Made by a program: the position numbers and the translations under genes. Below are positions 28,270 to 36,482 of a stretch of 55,163 nt of DNA, in pieces. This stretch comes from Paucimonas sp. (lineage in GTDB: Bacteria; Pseudomonadota; Gammaproteobacteria; Pseudomonadales; Pseudomonadaceae): assembly GCA_031253995.1 (NCBI GenBank), contig JAIRVG010000072.1:1-55163 (forward strand), in the 5' to 3' direction. Within the stretch, counting starts at the first letter, position 1. The number at the start of each line of letters is the position of its first letter. Below the pieces are notes generated by a model, which saw only the letters and a program-made list of their open reading frames with translations, was not told the origin of the DNA and made no database searches.

Positions 28270-28833
28270 TTACGCTATGCGATAGACCCGCTCGCCTCCC
28301 TGTGGCTTGTCCGACACGATGGTCAGGCCCAGCTTCTTCTTGAAAGCCCCGGCGAAGGTACCGCGTACCGTGTGCGCCTGCCAGCCGGTGGCGGCACAGA
28401 TCTGGTCGATGGTTGCGCCCTCGGGGCGTTGCAGCATCCGGATCACTTCGGCTTGCTTGCTGTTGTCGCGGGTGCGCGGCTTGACCCACGTTGCTTCGGC
28501 GGCGATTACGGCGGCTTCCAGTTCGGGATCGCTCATGGCGGCTGGCGCGCCTTCTGCGTTGGCAATGATCTGGTCGAGATTGGCTTTGAATTGACCGATG
28601 CTCGTCTTGTTCACTCCGGGGCGAGTTACCCCCAAGGCGTCGTAGGCCTCGGCGGCGACGAACCAGTCGTTGCCGTCGCTGGTGATCAGGGCACGGTTGA
28701 ACATGCCGTCGAGCACCTTCTTGCGTGCGCCGCCTTTGATGTTGTCGGGGAACCAGTCGATCTTGCCTGCGCTGGTGTTGATGGCCTTGGCCAGGATGGC
28801 GTGCTGGGCCGGGGTCAGGTTGGTGGTGGTCAT
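28270..28833 (-). CDS. DUF3489 protein
   Basis: The 187-residue protein starts MTTTNLTPAQHAILAKAINT and ends with the DUF3489 winged-helix domain: KQAEVIRMLQRPEGATIDQI, then TGWQAHTVRGTFAGAFKKKL and VSDKPQGGERVYRIA. The N-terminal half (IKGGARKKVLDGMFNRALIT) forms a second helical domain. DUF3489 domains are presumed DNA-binding. AAGGAG precedes the ATG. Copy 2 of the three-copy element lies 36 bases upstream of the start. Confidence 0.8.
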   Translation of the reverse strand: MTTTNLTPAQHAILAKAINTSAGKIDWFPDNIKGGARKKVLDGMFNRALITSDGNDWFVAAEAYDALGVTRPGVNKTSIGQFKANLDQIIANAEGAPAAMSDPELEAAVIAAEATWVKPRTRDNSKQAEVIRMLQRPEGATIDQICAATGWQAHTVRGTFAGAFKKKLGLTIVSDKPQGGERVYRIA

Positions 28834-28868
28834 GGGCTGCTCCTTCTGGGTTGGTGGATGACGATGTG

Positions 28869-28898
28869 ATGAACGCGCTGTCTGGGACTGAAGCCAAG
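28869..28898 (-). repeat. Three-copy upstream element, copy 2
   Basis: On the minus strand: CTTGGCTTC, nine bases, CAGCGCGTTCAT, located between the DUF6900-like gene and the DUF3489 start. Same orientation and spacing as the copies at 11782 and 29171. Confidence 0.7.
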
Positions 28899-28928
28899 CG
28901 CTTTCTGCTTGGCTTGGCGGCTTTCCCG

Positions 28929-29135
28929 TCAGTCCTTGGCGATTTCCGCTTCCGCAGCCTTCGGGCTCGACGCGCCGAGTTCGACGCCCGCCTCGAAGGC
29001 CGCTTCCAGCGCGTCCCGGATGCACCACACCGCCGTGTCGTGGAAGTCCAGGCTGTCGGCATGGCGGGTTTGCAGGGTGTCGATGCCCAGATGCTTTTGG
29101 GCGATCAGGGTGAGGATGTTGTCGATCTGGCTCAT
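28929..29135 (-). CDS. DUF6900-like small protein
   Basis: The 68-residue product reads MSQIDNILTLIAQKHLGIDT, then DSLDFHDTAVWCIRDALEAA. That is the signature of small proteins often annotated DUF6900 in plasmids and prophages. The fold is all-helical and the function unknown. AAAGGA precedes the ATG. Copy 3 of the three-copy element lies 36 bases upstream. It is transcribed against the late genes, as is DUF3489. Confidence 0.65.
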   Translation of the reverse strand: MSQIDNILTLIAQKHLGIDTLQTRHADSLDFHDTAVWCIRDALEAAFEAGVELGASSPKAAEAEIAKD

Positions 29136-29170
29136 GGCGTGTTCCTTTCGGGGGTGGTTGGCGTGACGTG

Positions 29171-29200
29171 ATGAACGCGCTGTTCCCGATGGAAGCCAAG
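29171..29200 (-). repeat. Three-copy upstream element, copy 3
   Basis: On the minus strand: CTTGGCTTC, nine bases, CAGCGCGTTCAT, upstream of the DUF6900-like start. On the plus strand it also opens a 15-codon reading (MNALFPMEAKLNLRT). Confidence 0.7.
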
Positions 29201-29241
29201 CTCAATCTGCGGACATGACGAACAAATGAGTGAAGGTGACG

Positions 29242-29808
29242 ATGGGACTCTCGATTCGCGCCTACGCGCGCCACCGTGGCGTGTCGCACGTGGCCGTGAA
29301 AAAGGCCATCGACACCGGGCGGATCACGCTGCTGTCTGACGGCACGATTGATCCGGACACGGCGGACGCCCAGTGGGCACAAAACACATTGCAGCCGCGC
29401 AGCGCTGCTGCGCCAGAGAAGGTCAGCACCGCGAAGGCGCGGCGCGTGGTAGCGACGGAACAAGCAGTACCCCAGCGCGATGCTGTCGACGCCAGCACCG
29501 CGCCGATGTCGGCCAGTGGCACCTCGCTCTTGCAAGCGCGCACGGTCAACGAGGTGCTCAAGGCCAAGCTCAACAACCTGGAGCTGGCGCACCGCAAGAA
29601 GGAACTGGTGGATCGGGCGCAGGCCGTGGCACACGTTTTCAAGCTCGCGCGCATTGAGCGTGATGCGTGGTTGAACTGGCCTGCGCGCGTCTCGGGGCAG
29701 ATGGCGTCCACGCTCGGCATCGACGCGCACCAGATGCACGTGGCGCTCGAATCTGCCGTGCGCGAACACTTGATTGAATTGGGCGAGTTGCGTCCGCGCG
29801 TGGATTGA
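29242..29808 (+). CDS. Terminase small subunit (Nu1-like DNA packaging protein)
   Basis: The 188-residue protein has an N-terminal winged helix (LSIRAYARHRGVSHVAVKKA, then ITLLSDGTIDPDTADAQW), a basic linker, and a C-terminal helical part (KLNNLELAHRKKELVDRAQA, SGQMASTLGIDAHQM). That is the architecture of lambda Nu1-type small subunits, which bind the packaging site. A GTG 12 bases upstream is an alternative start. The stop overlaps the ATG of the large subunit. It begins the late operon. Confidence 0.8.
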   Translation: MGLSIRAYARHRGVSHVAVKKAIDTGRITLLSDGTIDPDTADAQWAQNTLQPRSAAAPEKVSTAKARRVVATEQAVPQRDAVDASTAPMSASGTSLLQARTVNEVLKAKLNNLELAHRKKELVDRAQAVAHVFKLARIERDAWLNWPARVSGQMASTLGIDAHQMHVALESAVREHLIELGELRPRVD

Positions 29809-31766
29809 TGACGATGGACTACGAAGGCGCGCAGGAGATCGAACGGGCGTGGCGCGACGGGCTTACTCCCGACCCGCTGCTCACGGTATCGGAATGGTCA
29901 GATCGCCACCGGATGCTCTCCAGCAAGGCGTCTGCCGAGCCGGGGCGCTGGCGCACCAGCCGCACGCCGTACCTCAAGGCGATCATGGATTGCCTGTCGC
30001 CGACTTCTCCGGTCGAGCGGGTGGTGTTCATGAAGGCAGCGCAGCTCGGTGCTACCGAAATGGGGTCGAACTGGATCGGCTACGTCATCCACCACGCACC
30101 GGGGCCGATGATGGCCGTCTGGCCGACGGTGGAGATGGCCAAGCGCAACTCCAAGCAGCGGATTGATCCGCTGATCGAGGAGTCGTCCGCCTTGGCCGAA
30201 CTGATCGCCCCGGCGCGCTCGCGCGACTCGGGCAACACCATTCTGGCCAAGGAGTTCCGGGGCGGCGTGCTGGTGATGACCGGAGCGAACAGCGCGGTGG
30301 GGCTGCGTTCGATGCCGGTGCGCTACCTGTTCCTCGACGAAGTGGATGGCTATCCCCTGGATGTCGAGGGCGAAGGCGATGCGATATCGCTGGCCGAGGC
30401 GCGCACGCGCACCTTTTCCAGGCGCAAGATCTTCATCGTGTCGACGCCAACGATCTCGGGGGCATCGGCCATCGAGCGTGAGTACGAGGCCAGCGATCAG
30501 CGCCGCTACTTCGTGCCGTGCCCGCACTGCAACCACCCGCAGTCGCTGCGCTTCGAGCAACTGCGCTGGGACAAGGGGCAACCGGAAACCGCTGCCTACA
30601 TCTGCGAGGCCTGCGACACCGCGATTTCCGAGCACCACAAGACCTGGATGCTGGAGCGCGGCGAGTGGCAGGCGATGGCGCAGGGCAAGACGGCAGGCTT
30701 TCACTTGTCGTCCCTGTACAGCCCAGTGGGTTGGCGCTCCTGGAGTGATATCGCTGCTGCGTGGGAAGCCGCCGTCAACAAGGAGTCGGGATCGGCCGCC
30801 GCGATCAAGACCTTCAAGAACACCGAACTGGGCGAGACCTGGGTCGAGGAAGGTGAAGCACCTGACTGGCAACGGCTGGTCGAGCGCCGTGAGGAGTACC
30901 GCATCGGCAGCGTGCCGCAAGGCGGTCTGCTGCTGGTCGGCGGCGCGGACGTGCAGAAGGATCGCATCGAGGCCTCGGTCTGGGCCTTCGGACGCGGCAA
31001 GGAATCGTGGCTGGTCGAGCACCGCGTGCTGATTGGCGACACCGCCCGCGACGCGGTGTGGAAAGCCTTGGCCGCGATGCTCGCCGAGCAGTGGACGCAC
31101 GCCTCGGGCGCGGCGATGCCACTGGCGCGCTTCGCGCTGGACACCGGCTTTGCCACGCAGGAGGCCTATGCCTTCGTGCGTGCCTGCCACGATCCGCGCG
31201 TGATGGCGGTCAAGGGCGTACAGCGCGGTGCCGCTCTGATCGGCACGCCGACGGCCATCGATGTCTCGCAGGGCGGAAAGAAGCTGCGCCGGGGCATCAA
31301 GGTTTTCACGGTGGCGGTCGGCATCGCCAAGCTGGAGTTTTACAACAACCTGCGCAAGAGCGCAGATGTGGGCGAGGACGGGTTGACCCCGGTGTTTCCG
31401 GCTGGGTTTGTCCATCTGCCCAAGATCGATGCCGAGTTCATCCAGCAACTGTGCGCCGAGCAACTGATCACCCGCCGCGACCGCAACGGCTTCCCGGTGC
31501 GCGAGTGGCAAAAGATGCGCGAGCGCAATGAAGCCCTCGACTGCTACGTCTACGCCCGCGCGGCCGCATCGGCGGCGGGACTGGATCGCTTCGAGGAACG
31601 CCACTGGCGGGAGTTGGAGCGGCAACTGGGGGTTGCGCCCCCACCGGATGAGCCACCGCTCATCCAAGACATCGAATTGAACGAGGCCACCCATAGCGGT
31701 GGCCTCGCTGTTTCTGGCAACCGCAATTCTGGCAGGCGGGTCATCAAGAGCCGCTGGCTCGGCTGA
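29808..31766 (+). CDS. Terminase large subunit (lambda GpA family)
   Basis: The 652-residue protein has a GpA-type ATPase: the Walker A-like MKAAQLGATEMGSNW at about 75-89, Walker B LFLDEVDGYP near 175, a zinc-binding CPHC...CEAC segment at about 237-270, and a C-terminal nuclease domain (DVQKDRIEASVWAF, then FALDTGFATQEAY). It cuts concatemers and pumps DNA into proheads. The start overlaps the small subunit stop (ATGA). A perfect ten-base hairpin lies within its last 30 codons. Confidence 0.9.
   Translation: MTMDYEGAQEIERAWRDGLTPDPLLTVSEWSDRHRMLSSKASAEPGRWRTSRTPYLKAIMDCLSPTSPVERVVFMKAAQLGATEMGSNWIGYVIHHAPGPMMAVWPTVEMAKRNSKQRIDPLIEESSALAELIAPARSRDSGNTILAKEFRGGVLVMTGANSAVGLRSMPVRYLFLDEVDGYPLDVEGEGDAISLAEARTRTFSRRKIFIVSTPTISGASAIEREYEASDQRRYFVPCPHCNHPQSLRFEQLRWDKGQPETAAYICEACDTAISEHHKTWMLERGEWQAMAQGKTAGFHLSSLYSPVGWRSWSDIAAAWEAAVNKESGSAAAIKTFKNTELGETWVEEGEAPDWQRLVERREEYRIGSVPQGGLLLVGGADVQKDRIEASVWAFGRGKESWLVEHRVLIGDTARDAVWKALAAMLAEQWTHASGAAMPLARFALDTGFATQEAYAFVRACHDPRVMAVKGVQRGAALIGTPTAIDVSQGGKKLRRGIKVFTVAVGIAKLEFYNNLRKSADVGEDGLTPVFPAGFVHLPKIDAEFIQQLCAEQLITRRDRNGFPVREWQKMRERNEALDCYVYARAAASAAGLDRFEERHWRELERQLGVAPPPDEPPLIQDIELNEATHSGGLAVSGNRNSGRRVIKSRWLG
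31682..31707 (+). other. Strong hairpin inside the 3' end of the terminase gene
   Basis: CGAGGCCACC (31682-31691) pairs perfectly with GGTGGCCTCG (31698-31707) over a six-base loop, followed by CTGTTTCTGG. It could attenuate transcription or protect the upstream mRNA. It lies in coding sequence. Confidence 0.5.
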
Positions 31767-31788
31767 CTCACAAGCCGATGAGGACACC

Positions 31789-31995
31789 GTGACCTACACC
31801 ACCACCCAACTCGAAGCGCTGAAGCGGGCTCTTGCCACCGGCGAGCGGCGCGTGAGCTTCGGCGACAAGACGGTCGAGTACCGCAGCGTCGAAGAGCTCC
31901 AGGCCGCAATCCGCACAGTCGAGGCAGAAATCGCGCGCAACACCGGTGCCAGCCCGAAGCGCCAGATCCGCGTCACGACTGCGAAGGGCTTCTGA
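31789..31995 (+). CDS. gpW-family head-tail joining protein
   Basis: The GTG start gives 68 residues (VTYTTTQLEALKRALATGER, then VSFGDKTVEYRSVEELQAAI) with the small alpha/beta pattern of lambda gpW, which plugs the portal after packaging and allows tail attachment. It lies between terminase and portal, exactly as in lambda. The stop overlaps the portal ATG by one base. An ATG 11 bases upstream is out of frame. Confidence 0.8.
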   Translation: MTYTTTQLEALKRALATGERRVSFGDKTVEYRSVEELQAAIRTVEAEIARNTGASPKRQIRVTTAKGF

Positions 31996-33506
31996 TGGCT
32001 TGGTACTCGAAAATTCGCAGCCTGTTCGGCCAGCCACCCGTTCACGAGGCGGCCGGTCGTGGCCGTCGCGCACTGGCATGGATGCCTGGCAACCCCGGTG
32101 CGGTCGCGGCAATGCTGGCGACCAGCTCTGAACTGCGCATCAAGAGCCGTGACCTCGTCCGCCGCAATGCCTGGGCGCAGGCCGGGATCGAAGCCTTCGT
32201 GGCCAACGCGGTCGGCACTGGAATCAAGCCGCAGAGTCTGTCTGGTGACGAACGCTTCAAAGCCGAGGTGCAGGCACTGTGGCGCGATTGGGTCGAGGAA
32301 GCCGACGCGGCCGGACAGACGGATTTCTACGGCCTGCAGGCGCTGGCCTGTCGGGCGATGCTCGAAGGAGGTGAATGCCTGATTCGGCTGCGGCCACGGC
32401 GCCCGGAGGATGGCCTCTCTGTGCCCCTGCAGCTTCAACTCTTGGAGCCGGAGCACCTGCCGATCTCCCTCAACACCGATCTGCCGTCCGGCAACGTGGT
32501 GCGCTCCGGTATCGAGTTCGACAGCTTGGGACGGCGCGTAGCCTATCACCTATACCGCTCGCACCCGGAGGATGGCCGATTGGCCCCCATGTCGGGCCAG
32601 GGCGGGATGGACACGGTGCGCATTGATGCCAAGGAGATCATTCACCTGTTCCGCGTGCTGCGCCCAGGTCAGATCCGGGGCGAGCCGTGGCTGTCGCGGG
32701 CGCTGGTCAAGCTCAACGAGCTCGACCAGTACGACGACGCTGAGCTGGTGCGCAAGAAGACCGCCGCGATGTTCGCGGGTTTCGTCACGCGCGCCAACCC
32801 AGAGGACAACCTGATGGGCGAAGGCGCATCGGACGCCGACGGGATTGCGCTCGCCGGGCTGGAGCCGGGAACGCTGCAGATTCTGGAGCCTGGGGAGGAC
32901 ATCAAGTTCTCCGACCCCGCCGACGTTGGCGGTTCGTACTCCGAATTCCTGCGCACCCAGTTCCGCGCGGTTGCCGCCGCCATTGGTATCACCTACGAGC
33001 AGTTGACCGGCGATCTGACCGGCGTGAACTACTCGTCCATCCGCGCCGGGATGCTGGAGTTCCGGCGTCGCTGCGAGATGGTGCAGCACGGGGTGCTGGT
33101 GCATCAGATGTGCCGTCCGGTGTGGGCGGCCTGGATGAAGCAGGCTGTGCTCGCCGGGGCCCTGGATGCCCCGGGCTTCGCGCGTGGCGGGCCAGCCCGT
33201 CGTCGCCAGTACCTCGCGGTGAAGTGGATTCCCCAAGGCTGGCAGTGGGTCGATCCCGAGAAGGAATTCAAGGCGATGTTGCTGGCCATCCGCGCGGGCC
33301 TGATGAGCCGCTCGGAAGCCATCTCGGCCAATGGGTACGACGCCGAAGACGTCGACCGGGAGATCGCTGCCGATAACCAGCGCGCCGACGACCTCGGACT
33401 GATCTTCGACTCCGACCCTCGCTACACGTCCAAGGACGGTGGCAGTGCCGAACCCAACCGCAACGCCAGCGTGCCTGACGCCACCGGCAGCCAAACGTCT
33501 TCCTGA
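31995..33506 (+). CDS. Portal protein (lambda gpB family)
   Basis: The 503-residue protein has the Phage_portal_2 pattern: LRIKSRDLVRRNAWAQAGIE, then TGIKPQ, ALACRAMLEGGECLIR, EIIHLFRVLRPGQIRGEPWL, LEPGEDIKFSDP and a late GVNYSSIRAGMLEFRRRCEM. It forms the dodecameric channel at one prohead vertex. The C-terminal 40 residues look disordered. Its position between gpW and the S49 protease follows lambda order. Confidence 0.9.
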   Translation: MAWYSKIRSLFGQPPVHEAAGRGRRALAWMPGNPGAVAAMLATSSELRIKSRDLVRRNAWAQAGIEAFVANAVGTGIKPQSLSGDERFKAEVQALWRDWVEEADAAGQTDFYGLQALACRAMLEGGECLIRLRPRRPEDGLSVPLQLQLLEPEHLPISLNTDLPSGNVVRSGIEFDSLGRRVAYHLYRSHPEDGRLAPMSGQGGMDTVRIDAKEIIHLFRVLRPGQIRGEPWLSRALVKLNELDQYDDAELVRKKTAAMFAGFVTRANPEDNLMGEGASDADGIALAGLEPGTLQILEPGEDIKFSDPADVGGSYSEFLRTQFRAVAAAIGITYEQLTGDLTGVNYSSIRAGMLEFRRRCEMVQHGVLVHQMCRPVWAAWMKQAVLAGALDAPGFARGGPARRRQYLAVKWIPQGWQWVDPEKEFKAMLLAIRAGLMSRSEAISANGYDAEDVDREIAADNQRADDLGLIFDSDPRYTSKDGGSAEPNRNASVPDATGSQTSS

Positions 33507-33539
33507 CCGGCCGCCAGACCGCCTTCCACAAGGATTCCC

Positions 33540-34781
33540 ATGACCGTACTACCCCATCTGGCGGCGCGCCTGTTCGGCGTGCCGCTGGCGATCCATCGCC
33601 CGAAACTCGACGTCATTCTCTCCGTGCTCGGTGCGCGCATCGGCCTTGCCGACCTCGCTGCGCCCGTGGGCTACACGCCTGCGGCCCGCGCGCTTGGGCC
33701 TCCGAGCGGCAAGGTCGCCGTCATCCCGATCCACGGCACGCTGGTGCGCCGAACCTCGGGCATCGAAGCCGAATCGGGCCTCGCCAGCTACACCGGCATT
33801 GCCGCGCAACTGGATGCGGCGCTGGCCAGCCCTGAGATCGCCGCGATCCTGCTCGACATCGATTCGCCGGGTGGCGAGTCGGGCGGCGTGTTCGATCTGG
33901 CTGACCGCATCCGCGCGGCGTCGGAAGTGAAGCCCGTCTGGGCCGTGGCCAACGACATGGCGTTCTCTGCAGCCTATGCGCTGGCGTCAGCCGCCACCCG
34001 GGTGTTTGTCGCGCGCACCGGCGGTGTCGGCTCGATCGGCGTCATCGCCATGCACGTCGATCAGTCGGTGAAGGACGCCCAGGACGGCGTTCGCTACACC
34101 GCCGTGTTCGCGGGCGAACGCAAGAACGACCTCAACCCGCACGAACCGATCTCCAACGAAGCACACGCCGTCCTCAAGGCCGAGGTGGATCGCATCTATG
34201 ACCTGTTCGTCGAGACGGTCGCGCGCCATCGCGGCCTCGATCCGGACGCCGTGCGCGCCACGGAAGCAGGTCTGTTCTTCGGCCCGGATGCCGTCGCCGT
34301 CGGTCTTGCCGATGCCGTCGGCAGCCTCGACGACGCGCTCACCCAACTCACGCAATCGCTTTCCCCACTCCCGACTCAGGTGGCTACGGCCAGCCAAGCG
34401 GGCTTTCTTCGCAACCACCAGATGGAGTCTTCCATGAATGATCGAACCGCCCCCGCTGCTTCTGATCGGCCTCTTGCTGATCCTGCTGGCAGTCATCCTC
34501 AACCGTCCGCCACCGCCACCGCCACCGCGCTGAGCATGGCTGACGCCGTCGAAATCGCCCAGACCTGCACGCTGGCCGGGCGAACCGACCTGATTGCGGG
34601 CTTCCTCGAAGCTCAGTCCTCGCCCGCCAAGGTGCGCAGCCAACTGCTTGCGGCGCAGGCTGAAGCCAGTCCCGAAATCACCAGCCACATCGCCCCCGAC
34701 GCCGCGCGCCCTTTGGCCAGCAATCCGCTGATCGACGCCGCCAAGCAGATCGCAGCGCAATCCACCAAGAAGGAGATCTGA
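33540..34781 (+). CDS. S49-family prohead protease with C-terminal scaffold region
   Basis: The 413-residue protein has an SppA/gpC-type protease domain (about 55-270): VAVIPIHGTLVRR, LDIDSPGGESGGVFDL, NDMAFSAAYALASAA with the presumed catalytic Ser in FSAAY, then GGVGSIGVIAMH and a Lys-containing GERKND. The remaining ~115 residues are Ala/Thr-rich and helical, as expected of scaffolding. An internal start within the frame would make the scaffold alone. It processes the prohead like lambda gpC. Confidence 0.85.
   Translation: MTVLPHLAARLFGVPLAIHRPKLDVILSVLGARIGLADLAAPVGYTPAARALGPPSGKVAVIPIHGTLVRRTSGIEAESGLASYTGIAAQLDAALASPEIAAILLDIDSPGGESGGVFDLADRIRAASEVKPVWAVANDMAFSAAYALASAATRVFVARTGGVGSIGVIAMHVDQSVKDAQDGVRYTAVFAGERKNDLNPHEPISNEAHAVLKAEVDRIYDLFVETVARHRGLDPDAVRATEAGLFFGPDAVAVGLADAVGSLDDALTQLTQSLSPLPTQVATASQAGFLRNHQMESSMNDRTAPAASDRPLADPAGSHPQPSATATATALSMADAVEIAQTCTLAGRTDLIAGFLEAQSSPAKVRSQLLAAQAEASPEITSHIAPDAARPLASNPLIDAAKQIAAQSTKKEI
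34434..34781 (+). CDS. Nested in-frame scaffold protein (lambda Nu3-like)
   Basis: Inside the S49 protease gene, an ATG at 34434 is preceded by GGAG at six-base spacing and would yield 115 residues (MNDRTAPAASDRPLADPAGS to AAKQIAAQSTKKEI). Lambda makes its scaffold Nu3 from an identical in-frame arrangement within gene C. The separate product is an inference from this arrangement and the Shine-Dalgarno sequence. Confidence 0.65.
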   Translation: MNDRTAPAASDRPLADPAGSHPQPSATATATALSMADAVEIAQTCTLAGRTDLIAGFLEAQSSPAKVRSQLLAAQAEASPEITSHIAPDAARPLASNPLIDAAKQIAAQSTKKEI

Positions 34782-34782
34782 G

Positions 34783-35160
34783 ATGCCCGATCTAGTCGAA
34801 CCTCTGAACCTGGGCGACCTGCTCAAGTACGAAGCCCCAAACCTTTACTCGCGCGACCGCGTCACGGTCGCTTCGGGCCAGAACCTGCCGCTGGGCACGG
34901 TGGTCGGCATCGTCACCGCAACGGCCAAGTTCAAACAGCTTGATCCGTCCGCAGAAGACGGCACGCAGGTCGCCGCTGGCGTGCTGCTACAGGCCTGCGA
35001 CGCCGCGTTGATCGACCGTGACGACGGCCTCGTCGTTGCGCGCCACGCCATCGTCGCCCACCACGCGCTCGCGTGGCCCGATGCCATCACCACCGCCGAA
35101 AAACTCGCCGCCATAGCGCAACTGAAGGCGCTGGGCGTGCTCGTCCGTCAAGGAGCCTGA
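34783..35160 (+). CDS. Head decoration protein (lambda gpD family)
   Basis: The 125-residue protein has LLKYEAPNLYSRDRVTVASG, then LPLGTVVGIVTATAKFKQLD and AAGVLLQACDAALIDRDDGL, the beta-tulip-type pattern of gpD-like decoration proteins that stabilise the expanded capsid. The gene starts two bases after the protease stop and is followed directly by the major capsid gene. Confidence 0.85.
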   Translation: MPDLVEPLNLGDLLKYEAPNLYSRDRVTVASGQNLPLGTVVGIVTATAKFKQLDPSAEDGTQVAAGVLLQACDAALIDRDDGLVVARHAIVAHHALAWPDAITTAEKLAAIAQLKALGVLVRQGA

Positions 35161-35162
35161 TC

Positions 35163-36176
35163 ATGAACAACCCTTTCAGCAATCCTGCGTTCTCGATGGC
35201 AGCGCTCACCGCCGCCATCAACATCCTGCCCAACCGCTATGGGCGACTGGAAGAACTGAACCTGATGCCGCCCAAGCCAGTGCGTCAGCGCCAGATCATC
35301 GTGGAGGAGATGAACGGTGTACTCAACCTGTTGCCCACCTTGCCACCGGGTTCGCCTGGTACGGTTGGCGTACGCGGCAAGCGCAAGCTGCGCTCCTTCG
35401 TAGTACCGCACATCCCACACGACGACGTGGTGCTGCCGGAAGAAGTGCAAGGTCTGCGTGCCTTCGGTTCGGAAACTGAAACCGAATCCATCGCCAACGT
35501 CGTCGCCCGGCACTTGGAGACCATGCGCAACAAGCACGCCATCACGCTGGAGCACCTGCGTATGGGGGCGCTCAAGGGTGTGATCCTCGACGCCGATGGG
35601 TCGGAGCTGGTGGATTTGTTCGATGCCTTCGAGATCGATCAGACCGTTGTCGAGTTTCCGTTTTCTAACGAGAAAGGTGACGTCAAAGGCGCCTGCATCG
35701 CTACGGCAGCAGCGATCGAAGAAGGTCTCTGCGGCGAATTTTCGACTGGTGTTCATGTGCTGTGCTCGCAGGAATTCTTTGCGGCACTGATTGCCCACCC
35801 AACGGTAAAAACGGCCTATGCCAATTGGCAAAACGGTGCCATCTTGATCAACGATGTGCGCAAGGGCTTCACGTATGGCGGCATTACCTTCGAAGAGTAC
35901 CGGGGGAAAGCTGTTGCGAGAATCGGCGAGAGCGTTGTCGTGCGCCGTTTCATCGAGGCAGGCGAGGCCCACGCCTTCCCGACCGGCACCATCGATACCT
36001 TCGGCACCTACTTTGCACCAGCCGACTTCAACGAGACGGTGAATACGCTCGGCCTGTCGCTGTACGCCAAGCAGGAGCCGCGCAAGTTTGACCGGGGCAC
36101 CGACCTGCACACGCAGTCCAACCCGCTGCCGATGTGCCATCGCCCTGGTGTGCTCGTGAAGCTGGTGGCTGCATGA
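35163..36176 (+). CDS. Major capsid protein (lambda gpE family)
   Basis: The 337-residue protein starts MNNPFSNPAFSMAALTAAIN and shows gpE features: an early GRLEELNLMPPKPVRQRQII, then ILIND..KGFTYGGITFEEY, RFIEAGEAHAFPTGTID and FGTYFAPADFNETVNTLGL. The size fits the family. It would build the icosahedral shell. A local stretch (35640-35740) has lower GC than its neighbours but stays in frame. Confidence 0.9.
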   Translation: MNNPFSNPAFSMAALTAAINILPNRYGRLEELNLMPPKPVRQRQIIVEEMNGVLNLLPTLPPGSPGTVGVRGKRKLRSFVVPHIPHDDVVLPEEVQGLRAFGSETETESIANVVARHLETMRNKHAITLEHLRMGALKGVILDADGSELVDLFDAFEIDQTVVEFPFSNEKGDVKGACIATAAAIEEGLCGEFSTGVHVLCSQEFFAALIAHPTVKTAYANWQNGAILINDVRKGFTYGGITFEEYRGKAVARIGESVVVRRFIEAGEAHAFPTGTIDTFGTYFAPADFNETVNTLGLSLYAKQEPRKFDRGTDLHTQSNPLPMCHRPGVLVKLVAA

Positions 36177-36478
36177 TGGGTCTCGTCGAGCAGGTTTATG
36201 CCGCCGCTTTGAACGCGGGCCTGCTGCGTGATTGCCGGTGGCAGCCAGCCGGTGGATCTCCGTCGCAGACGCACGCGGTCGGCTTCACGGCACCGGATGA
36301 TTCCGTATTCGACGGGCTGGCCTCGACCACCGACTATCAGATGTCGTACCCGGCGTCGGTGTTCGTGGGGCTGTCCCCACGCGAGGCGGTCGAGATCGAT
36401 GGCGTGATCTATCAGGTGCGTAGCACCCGGGCCGTGGGCGACGGCTCGGAGATGCGCGCACAGCTCACCCGGGTGTAG
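36173..36478 (+). CDS. Head-tail attachment protein (gpFII-like)
   Basis: The 101-residue product overlaps the capsid stop (ATGATG). It has HAVGFTAPDDSVFDGLASTT, then SYPASVFVGLSPREAVEIDG and YQVRSTRAVGDGSEMRAQLT, the small beta-barrel pattern of lambda gpFII-type connectors that join head and tail. The assignment rests on pattern, size and position after gpE. Confidence 0.65.
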   Translation: MMGLVEQVYAAALNAGLLRDCRWQPAGGSPSQTHAVGFTAPDDSVFDGLASTTDYQMSYPASVFVGLSPREAVEIDGVIYQVRSTRAVGDGSEMRAQLTRV

Positions 36479-36482
36479 TGCC

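Noticed and set aside
28851..29171. 106-codon rightward reading starting near copy 2 of the repeat element
   Set aside because: It runs opposite the DUF6900-like gene, which has a good start signal and family pattern. The MNAL start reflects the repeated element.
29898..31787. 629-codon leftward reading opposite the terminase
   Set aside because: GC-rich antisense shadow; the plus strand has terminase Walker motifs.
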